A stretch of DNA of 64,000 nucleotides, from the NCBI GenBank assembly GCA_017447815.1, contig JAFSMS010000017.1, positions 82,940 to 146,939 on the forward strand, given 5' to 3'. The stretch comes from Bacteroidales bacterium (lineage in GTDB: Bacteria > Bacteroidota > Bacteroidia > Bacteroidales > UBA932). The position numbers were made by a program, and so were the translations under genes. Below the pieces are notes generated by a model, which was not told the DNA's origin, searched no databases, and saw only the letters and a list, made by a program, of their open reading frames with translations. Of this stretch, positions 50,098-58,773 are shown piece after piece (position 1 is the stretch's first letter; each line of letters opens with the position of its first letter).

Positions 50098-52206
50098 ATG
50101 AAAAAGACCCCCGAAACCTATCCCTGGAAGTTCGCCTCCGTTGGCGGAGCCGTCCGTGTAAGCATCCAGAGCGGAGAAGATATCCGCCATCTGGGAGAGT
50201 TGGACCGCAAGATGTGGACCGTACTCAGCTGCCCTGTCGAAGGCCTGGAGTTCGATGCCAAGACCCTCAAACTGATTGACGTGGATGCCGACGGCAAGAT
50301 CCGTGTGGACGAGGTGATCAAGACCGCCCAGTGGCTCACCCGCGTCCTCAAAAACCCTGACGAACTGCTCAAGGAAGGGGATGTCCTCGCTTTTTCGGAG
50401 TTCAATACCGACGATCCGGACGGAGCCCGTCTTCTCTCTTCGGCCAAGCAGATCCTGACCAACCTCAAACTGGAGAAAGATTCCATCGGCCTGGAAGATA
50501 CGGCCGACAACGTGAAGATTTTCGCCGAGACCCGTTTCAACGGAGACGGCATCATCACCCCGGCAAGCGCCGATGACGAGGCCACCGCGAAACTCATCGA
50601 GACCATTGCCGGCATCGCTTCGGCCACCGACCGCAGCGGCGTTCCCGGCATCACGGCCGACCATGTGGAAGCCTTCTACACCGCCTGCGCCGAATACGCC
50701 GACTGGCAGAAGGCCGGCACCAAGGAGGTCTTCCCCTTCGGAGACAAGACGGCCGACGCCCTTGCCGCCGTCAATGCCCTGAAGGACAAGGTGGCCGACT
50801 ATTTCATGCGCTGCCGCCTCATCGGCTTCGATGCCGCCGCTGCCGGCGCCGTGGACGTGAACGTGGAGAAAATCGCCGCCATCGAGGGGAACCTTTCGGC
50901 CGCTTCCGAGGAAATCGGCCAGCAGCCGCTCGCAAAGCCTGCCGCTGACGGAAAACTGAACCTGAAAGCCGTGAACCCCGCCTGGAAGGCCGCCGTGGAC
51001 AATGTGATTGCCCTGGTAGGCATCCGGAAAGAGTCCATCGACGAGAGTGACTGGGCCGGTATCCTGGACCGGTTCGCCCCTTATACCGCCTGGCTGGACG
51101 CCAAGAAAGGCACCCTCGTGGAAGGGCTGGGGCTGGACTGCGTCGAGGCTGTCCTGAAAGAAGACAAAAAGGCCGTCCTTCTGGCCCTGCTGGAAAAAGA
51201 CAAGGCCGAGGAGGCCAACGCCCTTTCCATCGAGGAAGTGGACAAACTCCTGCGCCTGAACAAGTACTTCTACCGCTTCCTCAACAACTATGTGGTCCTG
51301 GCCGATTTCTACGATCCGGACCACAAGGCCATCTTCCAGGCCGGCCGCCTGTATATCGACCAGCGCAGCACGGACCTTTGCGTCAAGGTGGCAGGCCCCT
51401 CTCCGGAAATCGCTTCCCTCAGCGGCATGTACATCCTGTACTGCGCCTGCGACAGCGCCAAGTTGGGCAAGAGTTTCAACATCGCCGCCGTCCTCACCGA
51501 CGGTGACGTGGACGGTCTGCGCGAGGGCAAGAACGCCGTCTTCTATGACCGCGAAGGAAACGACTACACCGCCAAGGTGACGGCCATCGTGGAGAACCCC
51601 ATCTCCGTGCGCCAGGCCTTCTGGGCCCCTTACAAAAAGGTATCCCGCATGGTGAGCGACCGCATTGACAAGAAAGCGGCCGAAAAGAATGAGAAATCCA
51701 TGGCCGGTCTCACGACGGCCACGAGTACCGCCGCAGACGGCAAGGCTCCCGCCGCGCCGTTCGACATTGCCAAGTATGCCGGCATCTTTGCCGCCGTAGG
51801 CATGGCCCTCGGCCTTATCGGAGCCGCCCTGGCCGGCATTGCCGCCGCCCTGAAGGGAATCACGCTCTGGCAGGCTCTCCTGATCATCGCCGTGATTATG
51901 CTCCTGATCTCCGGTCCGTCCATGTTTATCGCCTGGCGGAAACTCCGCAAACGCGACCTGGGTCCGGTGCTCAATGCCAACGGATGGGCCATCAACGCCG
52001 CCTCGCTGGTGAGCGTGAAGTTCGGAAAGACCCTCACGTCCCTGGCGAAATACCCCAAACTCACGGCCGTGGATCCCGAAGCACGCAAGAAGGCCGCCCG
52101 GCGCCGGTTCTGGTGCTGGCTGTGTGTGGTTGCAGTGCTGTGCTGCCTGGGCCTGTGGCTCTGCAATATCCTGCTTCCCATCGGCCTTAAGAGTCCGCTG
52201 TTCTGA
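50098..52206 (+). CDS. EF-hand-like membrane protein of unknown function
   Basis: A 702-residue protein I do not recognise beyond general features. Near residue 61 is a clean EF-hand loop (DVDADGKIRVDE: acidic at 1, 3, 5, Gly at 6, Ile at 8, Glu at 12). A second looser loop, FNGDGIITP, is near 148, and a third candidate is DRSGVPGITADH. There is no signal peptide, so the large N-terminal part should be cytoplasmic. Two hydrophobic segments lie about 560-605 (IAAVGMALGLIGAALAGIAAAL, then ALLIIAVIMLLISGPSMFI), with a final one near 670-695 (CWLCVVAVLCCLGLWLC). Its TGA overlaps the ATG of the ATPase gene (TGATG), which implies coupled translation and joint function. Confidence 0.75.
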   Translation: MKKTPETYPWKFASVGGAVRVSIQSGEDIRHLGELDRKMWTVLSCPVEGLEFDAKTLKLIDVDADGKIRVDEVIKTAQWLTRVLKNPDELLKEGDVLAFSEFNTDDPDGARLLSSAKQILTNLKLEKDSIGLEDTADNVKIFAETRFNGDGIITPASADDEATAKLIETIAGIASATDRSGVPGITADHVEAFYTACAEYADWQKAGTKEVFPFGDKTADALAAVNALKDKVADYFMRCRLIGFDAAAAGAVDVNVEKIAAIEGNLSAASEEIGQQPLAKPAADGKLNLKAVNPAWKAAVDNVIALVGIRKESIDESDWAGILDRFAPYTAWLDAKKGTLVEGLGLDCVEAVLKEDKKAVLLALLEKDKAEEANALSIEEVDKLLRLNKYFYRFLNNYVVLADFYDPDHKAIFQAGRLYIDQRSTDLCVKVAGPSPEIASLSGMYILYCACDSAKLGKSFNIAAVLTDGDVDGLREGKNAVFYDREGNDYTAKVTAIVENPISVRQAFWAPYKKVSRMVSDRIDKKAAEKNEKSMAGLTTATSTAADGKAPAAPFDIAKYAGIFAAVGMALGLIGAALAGIAAALKGITLWQALLIIAVIMLLISGPSMFIAWRKLRKRDLGPVLNANGWAINAASLVSVKFGKTLTSLAKYPKLTAVDPEARKKAARRRFWCWLCVVAVLCCLGLWLCNILLPIGLKSPLF

Positions 52207-53354
52207 TGGACACCCCCTTCCCATATGCCCAGTATGTAACCGGAAAACAGTTCATCGGGCGTAAAAGCGACGTCACTCTCCTTGGGAATCTGCTTTCCCA
52301 GGGAGAGCATGTAACCATTTACGAGCCGCCCAAGACAGGCATTACGTCACTGGTGCAGCAGACGCTGTTCAATATGCGCCTGAGCGGCAAGTCCTTCACG
52401 GTAGGACAGTTGTCGGCCCTGAATATCCGTACGCCGGAGGCATTCCTGCTGCGCTTGGGCTCCACCCTCATGCGGATGGTTGCGTCTGTGCCGGAAGAGT
52501 ACATGAAAATGACGCAGCAATACCTCGGCGGCACCCATTTCGTCTTCGACCCCCGCACCTATGCCGAAACCGGCCAGGTGCTGTCGCTGGGCTGGGACCT
52601 GGATGCCGAAGACATCCTGGCCATGCTGCGGATGCCCTTCCGCCTCTCCGCCGACCGGAATGACCGTTTTATCCTGATCATCGACGAATTCCAGTGCCTG
52701 AGCCTTCTGGACAATCCGGATGTGCTGCTGCGGCCGCTGGACAGTGTGCTTCGGGACCAGCGGGACCATCGGCTTTTCTCCTTCATCTTCTGCGGCAGCG
52801 GGGTGAACGCCATGAAAGGCATTTTCGAGGGAAGCCTCCTGTTCCACCGGGTTGTGGAAAGGGTCTGCATCTCTCCGGCCGAAGAGCGCGAGATTTCCGA
52901 ACACGTCCAGCGGGGCTTCCTGGCGGGCGGCAAAGTGGTGAACCAGGACCTTATCCTGGGCGCCTGCCGCCTCTTCCGGGGAAACCTCTGGTATATCAAT
53001 CACTTCTGCGCCATCTGCGATGCCATGAGCCGCGGCTATATTATGGAGCCCGTCTTCGTGGAGGCGCTGGAGAACCTGGTGTCCATGCACGAGCCTCATT
53101 TCAAGGAAATCGTGAACAGCCTCACCACCCACCAGGTGAGCCTCCTTCGGGCTACGGTGGACGGTGTCACCCGTTTCTCCTCGGCCGATGTGATTCGGAA
53201 ATACGGCCTTAATTCGTCGGCCAACGTCAAGCGCGTGAAGGATGCCCTGATGAAAAAGGAAGTGCTTGTCTTTGACGAGAATGACACGCCGTCACTGATG
53301 GATCCGCTCTTCGAGTACTGGGTGAAAAAGTATTATTTCGAGATACCGCAATGA
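52206..53354 (+). CDS. AAA/archaeal-ATPase-like protein with altered Walker A
   Basis: A 382-residue ATPase of the kind with an N-terminal P-loop and a C-terminal winged helix. The expected GxxxxGKTS is read as EPPKTGITSLVQQ, with Ile in place of the key Lys. Walker B is FILIIDEFQ, and a sensor-like stretch is FSFIFCGSG. The C-terminal part (SLLRATVDGVTRFSSADVIRKYGLNSSANVKRVKDAL) is a winged-helix DNA- or protein-binding domain. It overlaps the previous gene by 1 base and the sirtuin gene by 4 bases (ATGA). The lost Lys suggests weak or no ATP hydrolysis, unless the family copes without it. Function unknown. Confidence 0.8.
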   Translation: MDTPFPYAQYVTGKQFIGRKSDVTLLGNLLSQGEHVTIYEPPKTGITSLVQQTLFNMRLSGKSFTVGQLSALNIRTPEAFLLRLGSTLMRMVASVPEEYMKMTQQYLGGTHFVFDPRTYAETGQVLSLGWDLDAEDILAMLRMPFRLSADRNDRFILIIDEFQCLSLLDNPDVLLRPLDSVLRDQRDHRLFSFIFCGSGVNAMKGIFEGSLLFHRVVERVCISPAEEREISEHVQRGFLAGGKVVNQDLILGACRLFRGNLWYINHFCAICDAMSRGYIMEPVFVEALENLVSMHEPHFKEIVNSLTTHQVSLLRATVDGVTRFSSADVIRKYGLNSSANVKRVKDALMKKEVLVFDENDTPSLMDPLFEYWVKKYYFEIPQ

Positions 53355-54058
53355 AAAAACTTGTGATTCTGACCGGCGCCGGCGTATCGGCCGAGAGCGG
53401 ATTCGCCACCTTCCGTGACACGGGGGGCCTGTGGGAGCAGTATGACGTGAACGACGTGGCCTCCATTGAAGGCTGGTACCGCAACCGGAAACTGGTCCTG
53501 GACTTCTACAACCAGCGCCGGGCGCAACTCAAGGACGCCAAACCCAACGCCGCCCACCTGGCCATGGCCGACCTGGAGAAAGACTACAAGGTGAGCGTGA
53601 TCACCCAAAATGTGGACAACCTGCACGAGCGGGCCGGATCGACCTATGTCCTTCACCTGCACGGCGAACTCACCAAGGTGCGCCCCGAGAACGGCCTCTA
53701 CGACCGCACCGAATCGGAGGCGGAGGTCATCGACGTGGGGTACGATGCCGTCCATTTGGGAGACCTGGCCCCGAACGGAAGCCAGTTGCGTCCGCACATC
53801 GTCTTTTTCGGGGAATCCGTGCCCAAGATCAACAAAGCCATCGACCTGGTGGAACAGGCCGATATCCTCCTGATCGTAGGCAGTTCCCTGCAGGTGTACC
53901 CGGCTGCCGGGCTCTACCGTTATGCCCCCAACGACTGTCCCATCTACGTGATCGACCCCAAACCGGTCCCCATCGCCGACCCCCGCGTCACCCTGATCTC
54001 CGACGTGGCCACCAAGGGAATGGTCCGTTTCCGGGAACTCCTCGCGGGTGACAAGTAA
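53351..54058 (+). CDS. cobB: SIR2 family NAD-dependent protein deacylase (zinc-less, CobB-type)
   Basis: A 235-residue sirtuin: GAGVSAESGFATFRD, TQNVDNLHERAGS, LHLHGEL (catalytic His), PHIVFFGESVP, VGSSLQVYPAAG. The FYNQRRAQL segment has the Tyr-x-x-Arg pair typical of sirtuins that remove succinyl or malonyl groups. The small domain between HGEL and PHIVFFGE has no Cys, so the usual four-Cys zinc site is missing. It uses NAD to remove acyl groups from lysines. It is the third gene of an overlapping operon whose other members are an EF-hand-like membrane protein and an ATPase-like protein. Confidence 0.9.
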   Translation: MKKLVILTGAGVSAESGFATFRDTGGLWEQYDVNDVASIEGWYRNRKLVLDFYNQRRAQLKDAKPNAAHLAMADLEKDYKVSVITQNVDNLHERAGSTYVLHLHGELTKVRPENGLYDRTESEAEVIDVGYDAVHLGDLAPNGSQLRPHIVFFGESVPKINKAIDLVEQADILLIVGSSLQVYPAAGLYRYAPNDCPIYVIDPKPVPIADPRVTLISDVATKGMVRFRELLAGDK

Positions 54059-54075
54059 TCCCTTGAAAGACAGTT

Positions 54076-54124
54076 ACTTACGTACAATCCTCTGCGCAAA
54101 AAGCGCAGAGGATTGTACGTAAGT
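54076..54124. repeat. 49-bp perfect inverted repeat between converging genes
   Basis: Arms 54076-54097 and 54103-54124 are perfect reverse complements over 22 bases with a 5-base A loop; the next flanking pair could also form a wobble. No T run follows on either side. It lies between the sirtuin gene (+) and serS (-), 17 and 35 bases from their stops. It may act as a bidirectional transcription stop or be a binding or recombination site. Confidence 0.85.
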
Positions 54125-54159
54125 GGATGATTGACAGTAGTTTAACGATCAGCCGAAGT

Positions 54160-55431
54160 TTAGTCGATCCGGTCAAAGCCGGTGTAGGGACGGAGAACTT
54201 CCGGAATTTCGATGTAACCGTCTTTCTGGTTGTCTTCCAGCAGGGCGGCAACCACGCGGGGCAGGGCCAGGGAACTTCCGTTCAGGGTGTGGGCAAGCTG
54301 CATCTTGCCTTCCTCGTCCTTGTAGCGGCACTTGAGGCGGTTGGCCTGAAAACTCTCGAAATTGGATACGGAGGAAATTTCCAGCCAACGTCCCTGGGCG
54401 GCGCTCCAGAGTTCGAAGTCATAGGTGATGGCCGAAGTGAAACTCATGTCCCCGCCGCAGAGGCGGAGAATGCGGTACTTCAGGCCCAGGGCGTTCACGA
54501 GGCTCTCTACGTGGGCGATCATCTCGTCCAGGGCGGCATAACTGTTCTCCGGCTTTTCGATGCGCACGATTTCCACTTTGTCAAACTGGTGCAGGCGGTT
54601 GAGGCCGCGTACATCCTTGCCGTAGGAACCGGCTTCGCGGCGGAAGCAGGGCGTGTAGGCAGTGAGTTTCTGGGGGAAATCGTCGGGCCCCAGGATTACG
54701 TCACGGAAGATGTTTGTGACGGGCACTTCTGCGGTGGGAACCATGTAGAAGCCGTCCACGTTGGCGAAATACATCTGGCCTTCCTTGTCGGGAAGTTGAC
54801 CGGTGCCGAAACCGGATGCGGCGTTCACCATCACGGGCGGCTCAACCTCCTTGTATCCGGCCGCGGTGTTGCGGTCCAGGAAGAAGTTGATGAGGGCACG
54901 CTGCAGGCGGGCTCCCTTGCCTTTATAGACCGGGAAGCCGGCGCCGGTGATTTTTACACCCAGGTCGAAATCGATGATGTCATACTTCTTGGCAAGATCC
55001 CAGTGGGGGAGGGCATGCTCGGGGAGGATAACCTCCGGACCGCCCATCTTCACCACAACGTTATCCTCTGCGCCCTTTCCTTCCGGAACCTGTGCGCAGG
55101 GAATGTTGGGCAGCAGATACAGCAGCTCCTGCAGTTTGGCGTTGTTGTCATCGGCCATTTCCAGCAGTTCGGAGGAACGGGCCTTGAGTTTGGCAACTTC
55201 TGCCTTGGCCTGTTCCGCCTCTTGCTTTTTGCCTTCTTTCATCAGTTGGCCGATGGCGGCTGCCGCCTTCTTCTGGTCGGCCAGAAGGGCGTCGCTGCTC
55301 GTTTGGAGCGCTTTGCGGTGGTCGTCCAGGACGATGATTTTGTTCACGATGTCCCGGGCATCAAAGTTTTTAACAGCAAGTCTCCGGATTACAAAATCCG
55401 GAGACTCGCGCAAAAGTTTCAGAGTTAACAT
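54160..55431 (-). CDS. serS: Seryl-tRNA synthetase
   Basis: A 423-residue class II synthetase. The N-terminal coiled-coil arm (about 30-100; rich in KK, EAEQAKAEVAKLKA) binds tRNA-Ser. Motif 2 is FRREAGSYGKDVRGLNRLHQFDKVE and motif 3 is LNGSSLALPRVVAALLEDNQ. It charges tRNA-Ser with serine in the cytoplasm. It begins 3 bases after rpmA and is therefore in the rplU-rpmA-serS operon. Confidence 0.97.
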   Translation of the reverse strand: MLTLKLLRESPDFVIRRLAVKNFDARDIVNKIIVLDDHRKALQTSSDALLADQKKAAAAIGQLMKEGKKQEAEQAKAEVAKLKARSSELLEMADDNNAKLQELLYLLPNIPCAQVPEGKGAEDNVVVKMGGPEVILPEHALPHWDLAKKYDIIDFDLGVKITGAGFPVYKGKGARLQRALINFFLDRNTAAGYKEVEPPVMVNAASGFGTGQLPDKEGQMYFANVDGFYMVPTAEVPVTNIFRDVILGPDDFPQKLTAYTPCFRREAGSYGKDVRGLNRLHQFDKVEIVRIEKPENSYAALDEMIAHVESLVNALGLKYRILRLCGGDMSFTSAITYDFELWSAAQGRWLEISSVSNFESFQANRLKCRYKDEEGKMQLAHTLNGSSLALPRVVAALLEDNQKDGYIEIPEVLRPYTGFDRID

Positions 55432-55434
55432 GTC

Positions 55435-55695
55435 TTAGTTCTCCAGAGGAAGTACGGAAACATAGGACTTGTTTTCACGCTTGCGGGTGAATTTGACGGT
55501 GCCGTCAATAAGGGCGTAGAGGGTGTGATCCTTACCCATGCCCACGTTCAGGCCCGGGTTGTGAGCGGTACCGCGCTGACGCACGATGATGTTACCGGCC
55601 TTTACGACCTCTTCGCCGAACTTCTTGATGCCGAGACGTTTGGAATGCGACTCACGACCGTTCTTGGAACTGGATTGACCTTTCTTGTGTGCCAT
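55435..55695 (-). CDS. rpmA: 50S ribosomal protein L27
   Basis: An 86-residue protein starting [22 protein letters not shown], with [21 protein letters not shown], both typical of bL27. The N-terminus reaches the peptidyl transferase centre. It lacks the longer N-terminal extension that is cleaved in Firmicutes. It lies 21 bases downstream of rplU. Confidence 0.97.
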   Translation of the reverse strand: MAHKKGQSSSKNGRESHSKRLGIKKFGEEVVKAGNIIVRQRGTAHNPGLNVGMGKDHTLYALIDGTVKFTRKRENKSYVSVLPLEN

Positions 55696-55716
55696 AATCT
55701 GTTTCTCCTTTAAAAG

Positions 55717-56028
55717 TTAAGCGATAGCGTCGATGTGGATCTTGGTGAGCTTCTGGCGATGGCCATTGAGCGTCTGGAAACCCTTGCGACGGATTTTCTT
55801 GAATACGAGCACTTTCTTTGCTTTGGCATCGTCGTCCAGGACGGTGGCCTTCACAACGGCTCCTTCTACATACGGAGTACCGACCTTCACGGCACCCTCA
55901 TTGTCCAGGAGGAGCACTTTGTCGAACTCTACGGATTCTCCGTTTTTCGCAGCGAGGCGGTTCACGAAGATGTCCATGCCAGCTTCTACTTTAAACTGCT
56001 GACTTGCAATGTCTACGATTGCGTACAT
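55717..56028 (-). CDS. rplU: 50S ribosomal protein L21
   Basis: A 103-residue bL21: MYAIVDIASQQFKVEAGMDIFVNRL at the N-terminus and KKIRRKGFQTLNGHRQKLTKIHIDAI at the C-terminus, the RNA-binding end. It heads the operon; a full-consensus promoter lies 93 bases upstream, with a structured leader between. Confidence 0.97.
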   Translation of the reverse strand: MYAIVDIASQQFKVEAGMDIFVNRLAAKNGESVEFDKVLLLDNEGAVKVGTPYVEGAVVKATVLDDDAKAKKVLVFKKIRRKGFQTLNGHRQKLTKIHIDAIA

Positions 56029-56064
56029 TGTACAAAAACTTGTTAAAAGTTTGGGCCGTAAGCG

Positions 56065-56082
56065 CCTGCCCTTTGCGGCAGG
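56065..56082 (-). promoter_or_regulatory. Hairpin in the rplU leader
   Basis: The long leader (about 90 bases) holds a 6-bp GC-rich stem (56065-56070 with 56077-56082) and a 6-base loop. Ribosomal-protein leaders often carry feedback sites, so an L21 or L27 control element is possible but not shown. Confidence 0.4.
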
Positions 56083-56121
56083 TCTTGACAGAGCTTAGCG
56101 GTCATCTCAAAAAATGGACTG

Positions 56122-56152
56122 CAAAGATACGAATAATTCTCAGAATCACAAA
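56122..56152 (-). promoter_or_regulatory. Promoter of rplU-rpmA-serS
   Basis: On the minus strand TTTG (56152-56149), 19 bases, TATCTTTG (56129-56122): exact consensus. It begins within 20 bases of the stop of the upstream sensor gene. Confidence 0.8.
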
Positions 56153-56168
56153 TTTTTCTGTCCAAAAA

Positions 56169-58769
56169 CTACCGCACCTCGCCGGGCTGCCGGCCAAAGA
56201 GTTCCTTGTAGCACTTGGAGAAATAGGACGGCGTGGCAAAACCTACGGCGTAAGCTATTTCCGCCACGGTTTTGTCCGTGGTTTTGAGGAGGTTGTCGGC
56301 CGCTTTAAGGCGGGTGATGCGAATCAGTTCCACCGGCGAATAGCCCGTGAGGGCCTTTACTTTCCGGTACAGCTGGACGCGACTCAGGCCCAGCTCGGAG
56401 CCCAGCTGCTCCACATTCAGGTCTTCATCGGCCAGATGAGCCTGCACACGGGCCCGGAAACGGGACAGGAAGTCGTTTTCCTGGGGTTTGGCGGCGGCGC
56501 TTTCCCCGGTATCCAAATAGTGCTCCTTCAGGAGGATGCGGCTCTTGAGAAGATTGCCGATCCGGGAGAGCAACACCTTTTCGCTGAAGGGTTTGGAGAT
56601 GTAGGCATCGGCCCCGGAATCGTAACCTTCCGCCCGCTGCTCCTCCAACGATTTGGCCGTGAGCAGGATTACCGGGATGTGGCTGGTGGGAAGTTGCTCC
56701 TTCAGGGCTTTGCACAGGCTGAGGCCGTCCATCACGGGCATCATGATATCGCTGACCACCAGGTCCGGCAGTTCCTTCAGTGCTTTTGCCAGGGCCTCCT
56801 GTCCGTCGCAGGCGGTCAGGATGCGGTAGTCTCCTTCCAAAAGGGAGGCGATGAAGTGCCTCAGGTCTGCATTGTCATCCACCACCAGGATGGAGGGACG
56901 GTCCGTATCCGTCACCCGCCGGGCGGCTTCGCTGCGGGAGCGGTCTTCGCGGGAGTAAACTTCTTCAAAAGTCTCGGTGTATGCGCCGGCATCTTCGCTC
57001 TCCTTCAGTTTGGCACCTTTCTGTGTCAAAGGTAGGCGGACCAGGAAGCGGGTTCCTTGCCCAAGGACGCTGCTTACGGAGACGGTGCCGCCATGGAGTT
57101 CGGTGACAGCCTTGACCAGCGCCAGGCCGATTCCGGTTCCGGAGGTCGGTTCGGAGGCCTGGTAAAATCGGTCGAAGATATACGGAAGCTTGTCCTGGGG
57201 GATGCCCTCGCCGTTGTCTTCCACCTTCAGGACGGCTTCCTGCCCTTCCCGAAGGACGGATATGGTGATGGTGCCGTCTTGGGCGGTATGCTTGATGGAA
57301 TTGCCCAGCAGGTTGAAGAGGATGCGCTCCAGCAGGCGCATGTCGGCCTCAATCATCAGCGTGTCTTCCCCTTCATAACGGAGAGTCCGGGTAGAGCCCG
57401 AAAAGCCGTTCATCCACTCCTTTACGGCGGTAGGGAAATTGAAGCGGGACACTTCCAGCGGCATATTGCCGCTTTCTATCTTTCTGAAATCCAGGATGTT
57501 GTTCACCAATTGGCGAAGGATGTCCACGTTGCGGCGGACCATCTGGAGGCTTTTCTTCTGCGGCTGTCCCAACTGCCCGTCTTCCAAGATGTGCTCCAAG
57601 GGCCCGGCTACCAGCGTAAGCGGGGTACGGAGGTCGTGGCTCACGGAAGTGAAGAAGTCCAGCTTGGCCTGGGTGTTTTCTTCCAGCTGTTGTTTGAGTT
57701 GGCGGGTAGTGCGGTAGCTCCAATAGGCCTGGGAGGCCACGAGGATGAGCAGGATGGCAAAGACGATGACCATCCACATGATAATGCGCTGGTTGTTGTA
57801 CTGCAGGAGGAATTGGTCCAGTTTGCCGTTCACATTTTCCACCATGGCCCGCTGGGTGGCAATCTCATCCTCCTGCATCTTGAACATGCGGGCGTTGCGG
57901 CTGTCCACCAAGGCACCTTCCAGACGGTTTTCCCGCTCGTAAGGCCGGCCTTTCAGGATGTTCAGGGCCAGTTCCATCACCAGGTCTCCGCGGGTGGGGT
58001 AGAGGTAGGAAGCCGTGAGGACGCTGTCCATCACCTCCTGCATGCCGGCGTCGGGAAGGGCGTCCACCCCGAAGAAGGGGATGTCTTCCGGATAACCCAG
58101 GGCCCGGCGGGCTCCCAGGGCCATGCGGTCGTTCTGGCCGAAGACGGCATCCGGATGCACGCCTTCTTCCAGCAGTTCTTTCATGGCTTCGTAGCCGGAT
58201 TCTTCCAGCCAGTTGCCGTAGGGGGCGGCCAGCACCCGGATTCCCGGATGCTCCGCAAGGGCTTCCAGGAAGCCTTTGTGGCGGTCATCGGCCGGGGAAG
58301 AGCCCTGCAGCCCCTGGATTTCCACCACCCGGCCCTTCCCGTCCAGCACATCGGCCAGAAAATGCCCCATGGTGCGTCCCACTTCCACATTGTCGGCCCC
58401 GATGAAGGCCGTGTATTTGTCGGATTCTATCTTCCGGTCGAAGAGGATGACCGGGATGCCGGCGTCAAAGGCTTCTTCCACGGCGGGCATGATGGTGATG
58501 GCCTGGTTGGGGGAAATAACCAGCAGGTCCACCCGCTGGTTCACGAATTCCCGGATCTGCTCCATCTGGCGCCAGCTGTTGTCATCGGCCGATGAAAAGC
58601 GGAGGCTTACGCCGTCCATGCGGGCGGCCAGCGCCAGTTCGTCGTTCAGTTTGGTGCGCCAGATATCGTCGCTGCACTGGGACACGCCAATAACCAGCGA
58701 CTTCTTCCCCCCGCTGCAGGCGGAGAGAAGAAGTACGGCTGATATGAGAAGGAAGAGCCTTTTTACCAT
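56169..58769 (-). CDS. Hybrid two-component sensor-regulator (fructose/fructan type)
   Basis: An 866-residue one-protein two-component system. A lipobox-like signal (LLLSACSGG, Cys 18) leads into a periplasmic sugar-binding domain (LacI/RbsB type, about 25-295; FDRKIESDKYTAFIGADN, GQNDRMALGARRALGY). One transmembrane helix follows (about 329-348), then a histidine kinase (SVSHDLRTPLTLV, His 378; NLLGNSIKHT; DNGEGIP; GTGIGLALV), a receiver (VVDDNADLRHF; VSDIMMPVMDG with the Asp) and an AraC-type DNA-binding domain at the end (QLGSELGLSRVQLYRKV; YAVGFATPSYFSKCYKELFG). The same design senses fructose in the B. thetaiotaomicron fructan locus. It lies 4 bases after the fructokinase gene and should activate the GH32 genes and the SusC/D expected beyond the edge. 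Confidence 0.93.
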   Translation of the reverse strand: MVKRLFLLISAVLLLSACSGGKKSLVIGVSQCSDDIWRTKLNDELALAARMDGVSLRFSSADDNSWRQMEQIREFVNQRVDLLVISPNQAITIMPAVEEAFDAGIPVILFDRKIESDKYTAFIGADNVEVGRTMGHFLADVLDGKGRVVEIQGLQGSSPADDRHKGFLEALAEHPGIRVLAAPYGNWLEESGYEAMKELLEEGVHPDAVFGQNDRMALGARRALGYPEDIPFFGVDALPDAGMQEVMDSVLTASYLYPTRGDLVMELALNILKGRPYERENRLEGALVDSRNARMFKMQEDEIATQRAMVENVNGKLDQFLLQYNNQRIIMWMVIVFAILLILVASQAYWSYRTTRQLKQQLEENTQAKLDFFTSVSHDLRTPLTLVAGPLEHILEDGQLGQPQKKSLQMVRRNVDILRQLVNNILDFRKIESGNMPLEVSRFNFPTAVKEWMNGFSGSTRTLRYEGEDTLMIEADMRLLERILFNLLGNSIKHTAQDGTITISVLREGQEAVLKVEDNGEGIPQDKLPYIFDRFYQASEPTSGTGIGLALVKAVTELHGGTVSVSSVLGQGTRFLVRLPLTQKGAKLKESEDAGAYTETFEEVYSREDRSRSEAARRVTDTDRPSILVVDDNADLRHFIASLLEGDYRILTACDGQEALAKALKELPDLVVSDIMMPVMDGLSLCKALKEQLPTSHIPVILLTAKSLEEQRAEGYDSGADAYISKPFSEKVLLSRIGNLLKSRILLKEHYLDTGESAAAKPQENDFLSRFRARVQAHLADEDLNVEQLGSELGLSRVQLYRKVKALTGYSPVELIRITRLKAADNLLKTTDKTVAEIAYAVGFATPSYFSKCYKELFGRQPGEVR

Positions 58770-58773
58770 AAAC

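Noticed and set aside
53351..54058. SIR2 gene as part of an anti-phage system
   Set aside because: The protein is a compact CobB-type deacylase, not a Thoeris/SIR2-effector type, and no defence genes flank it.
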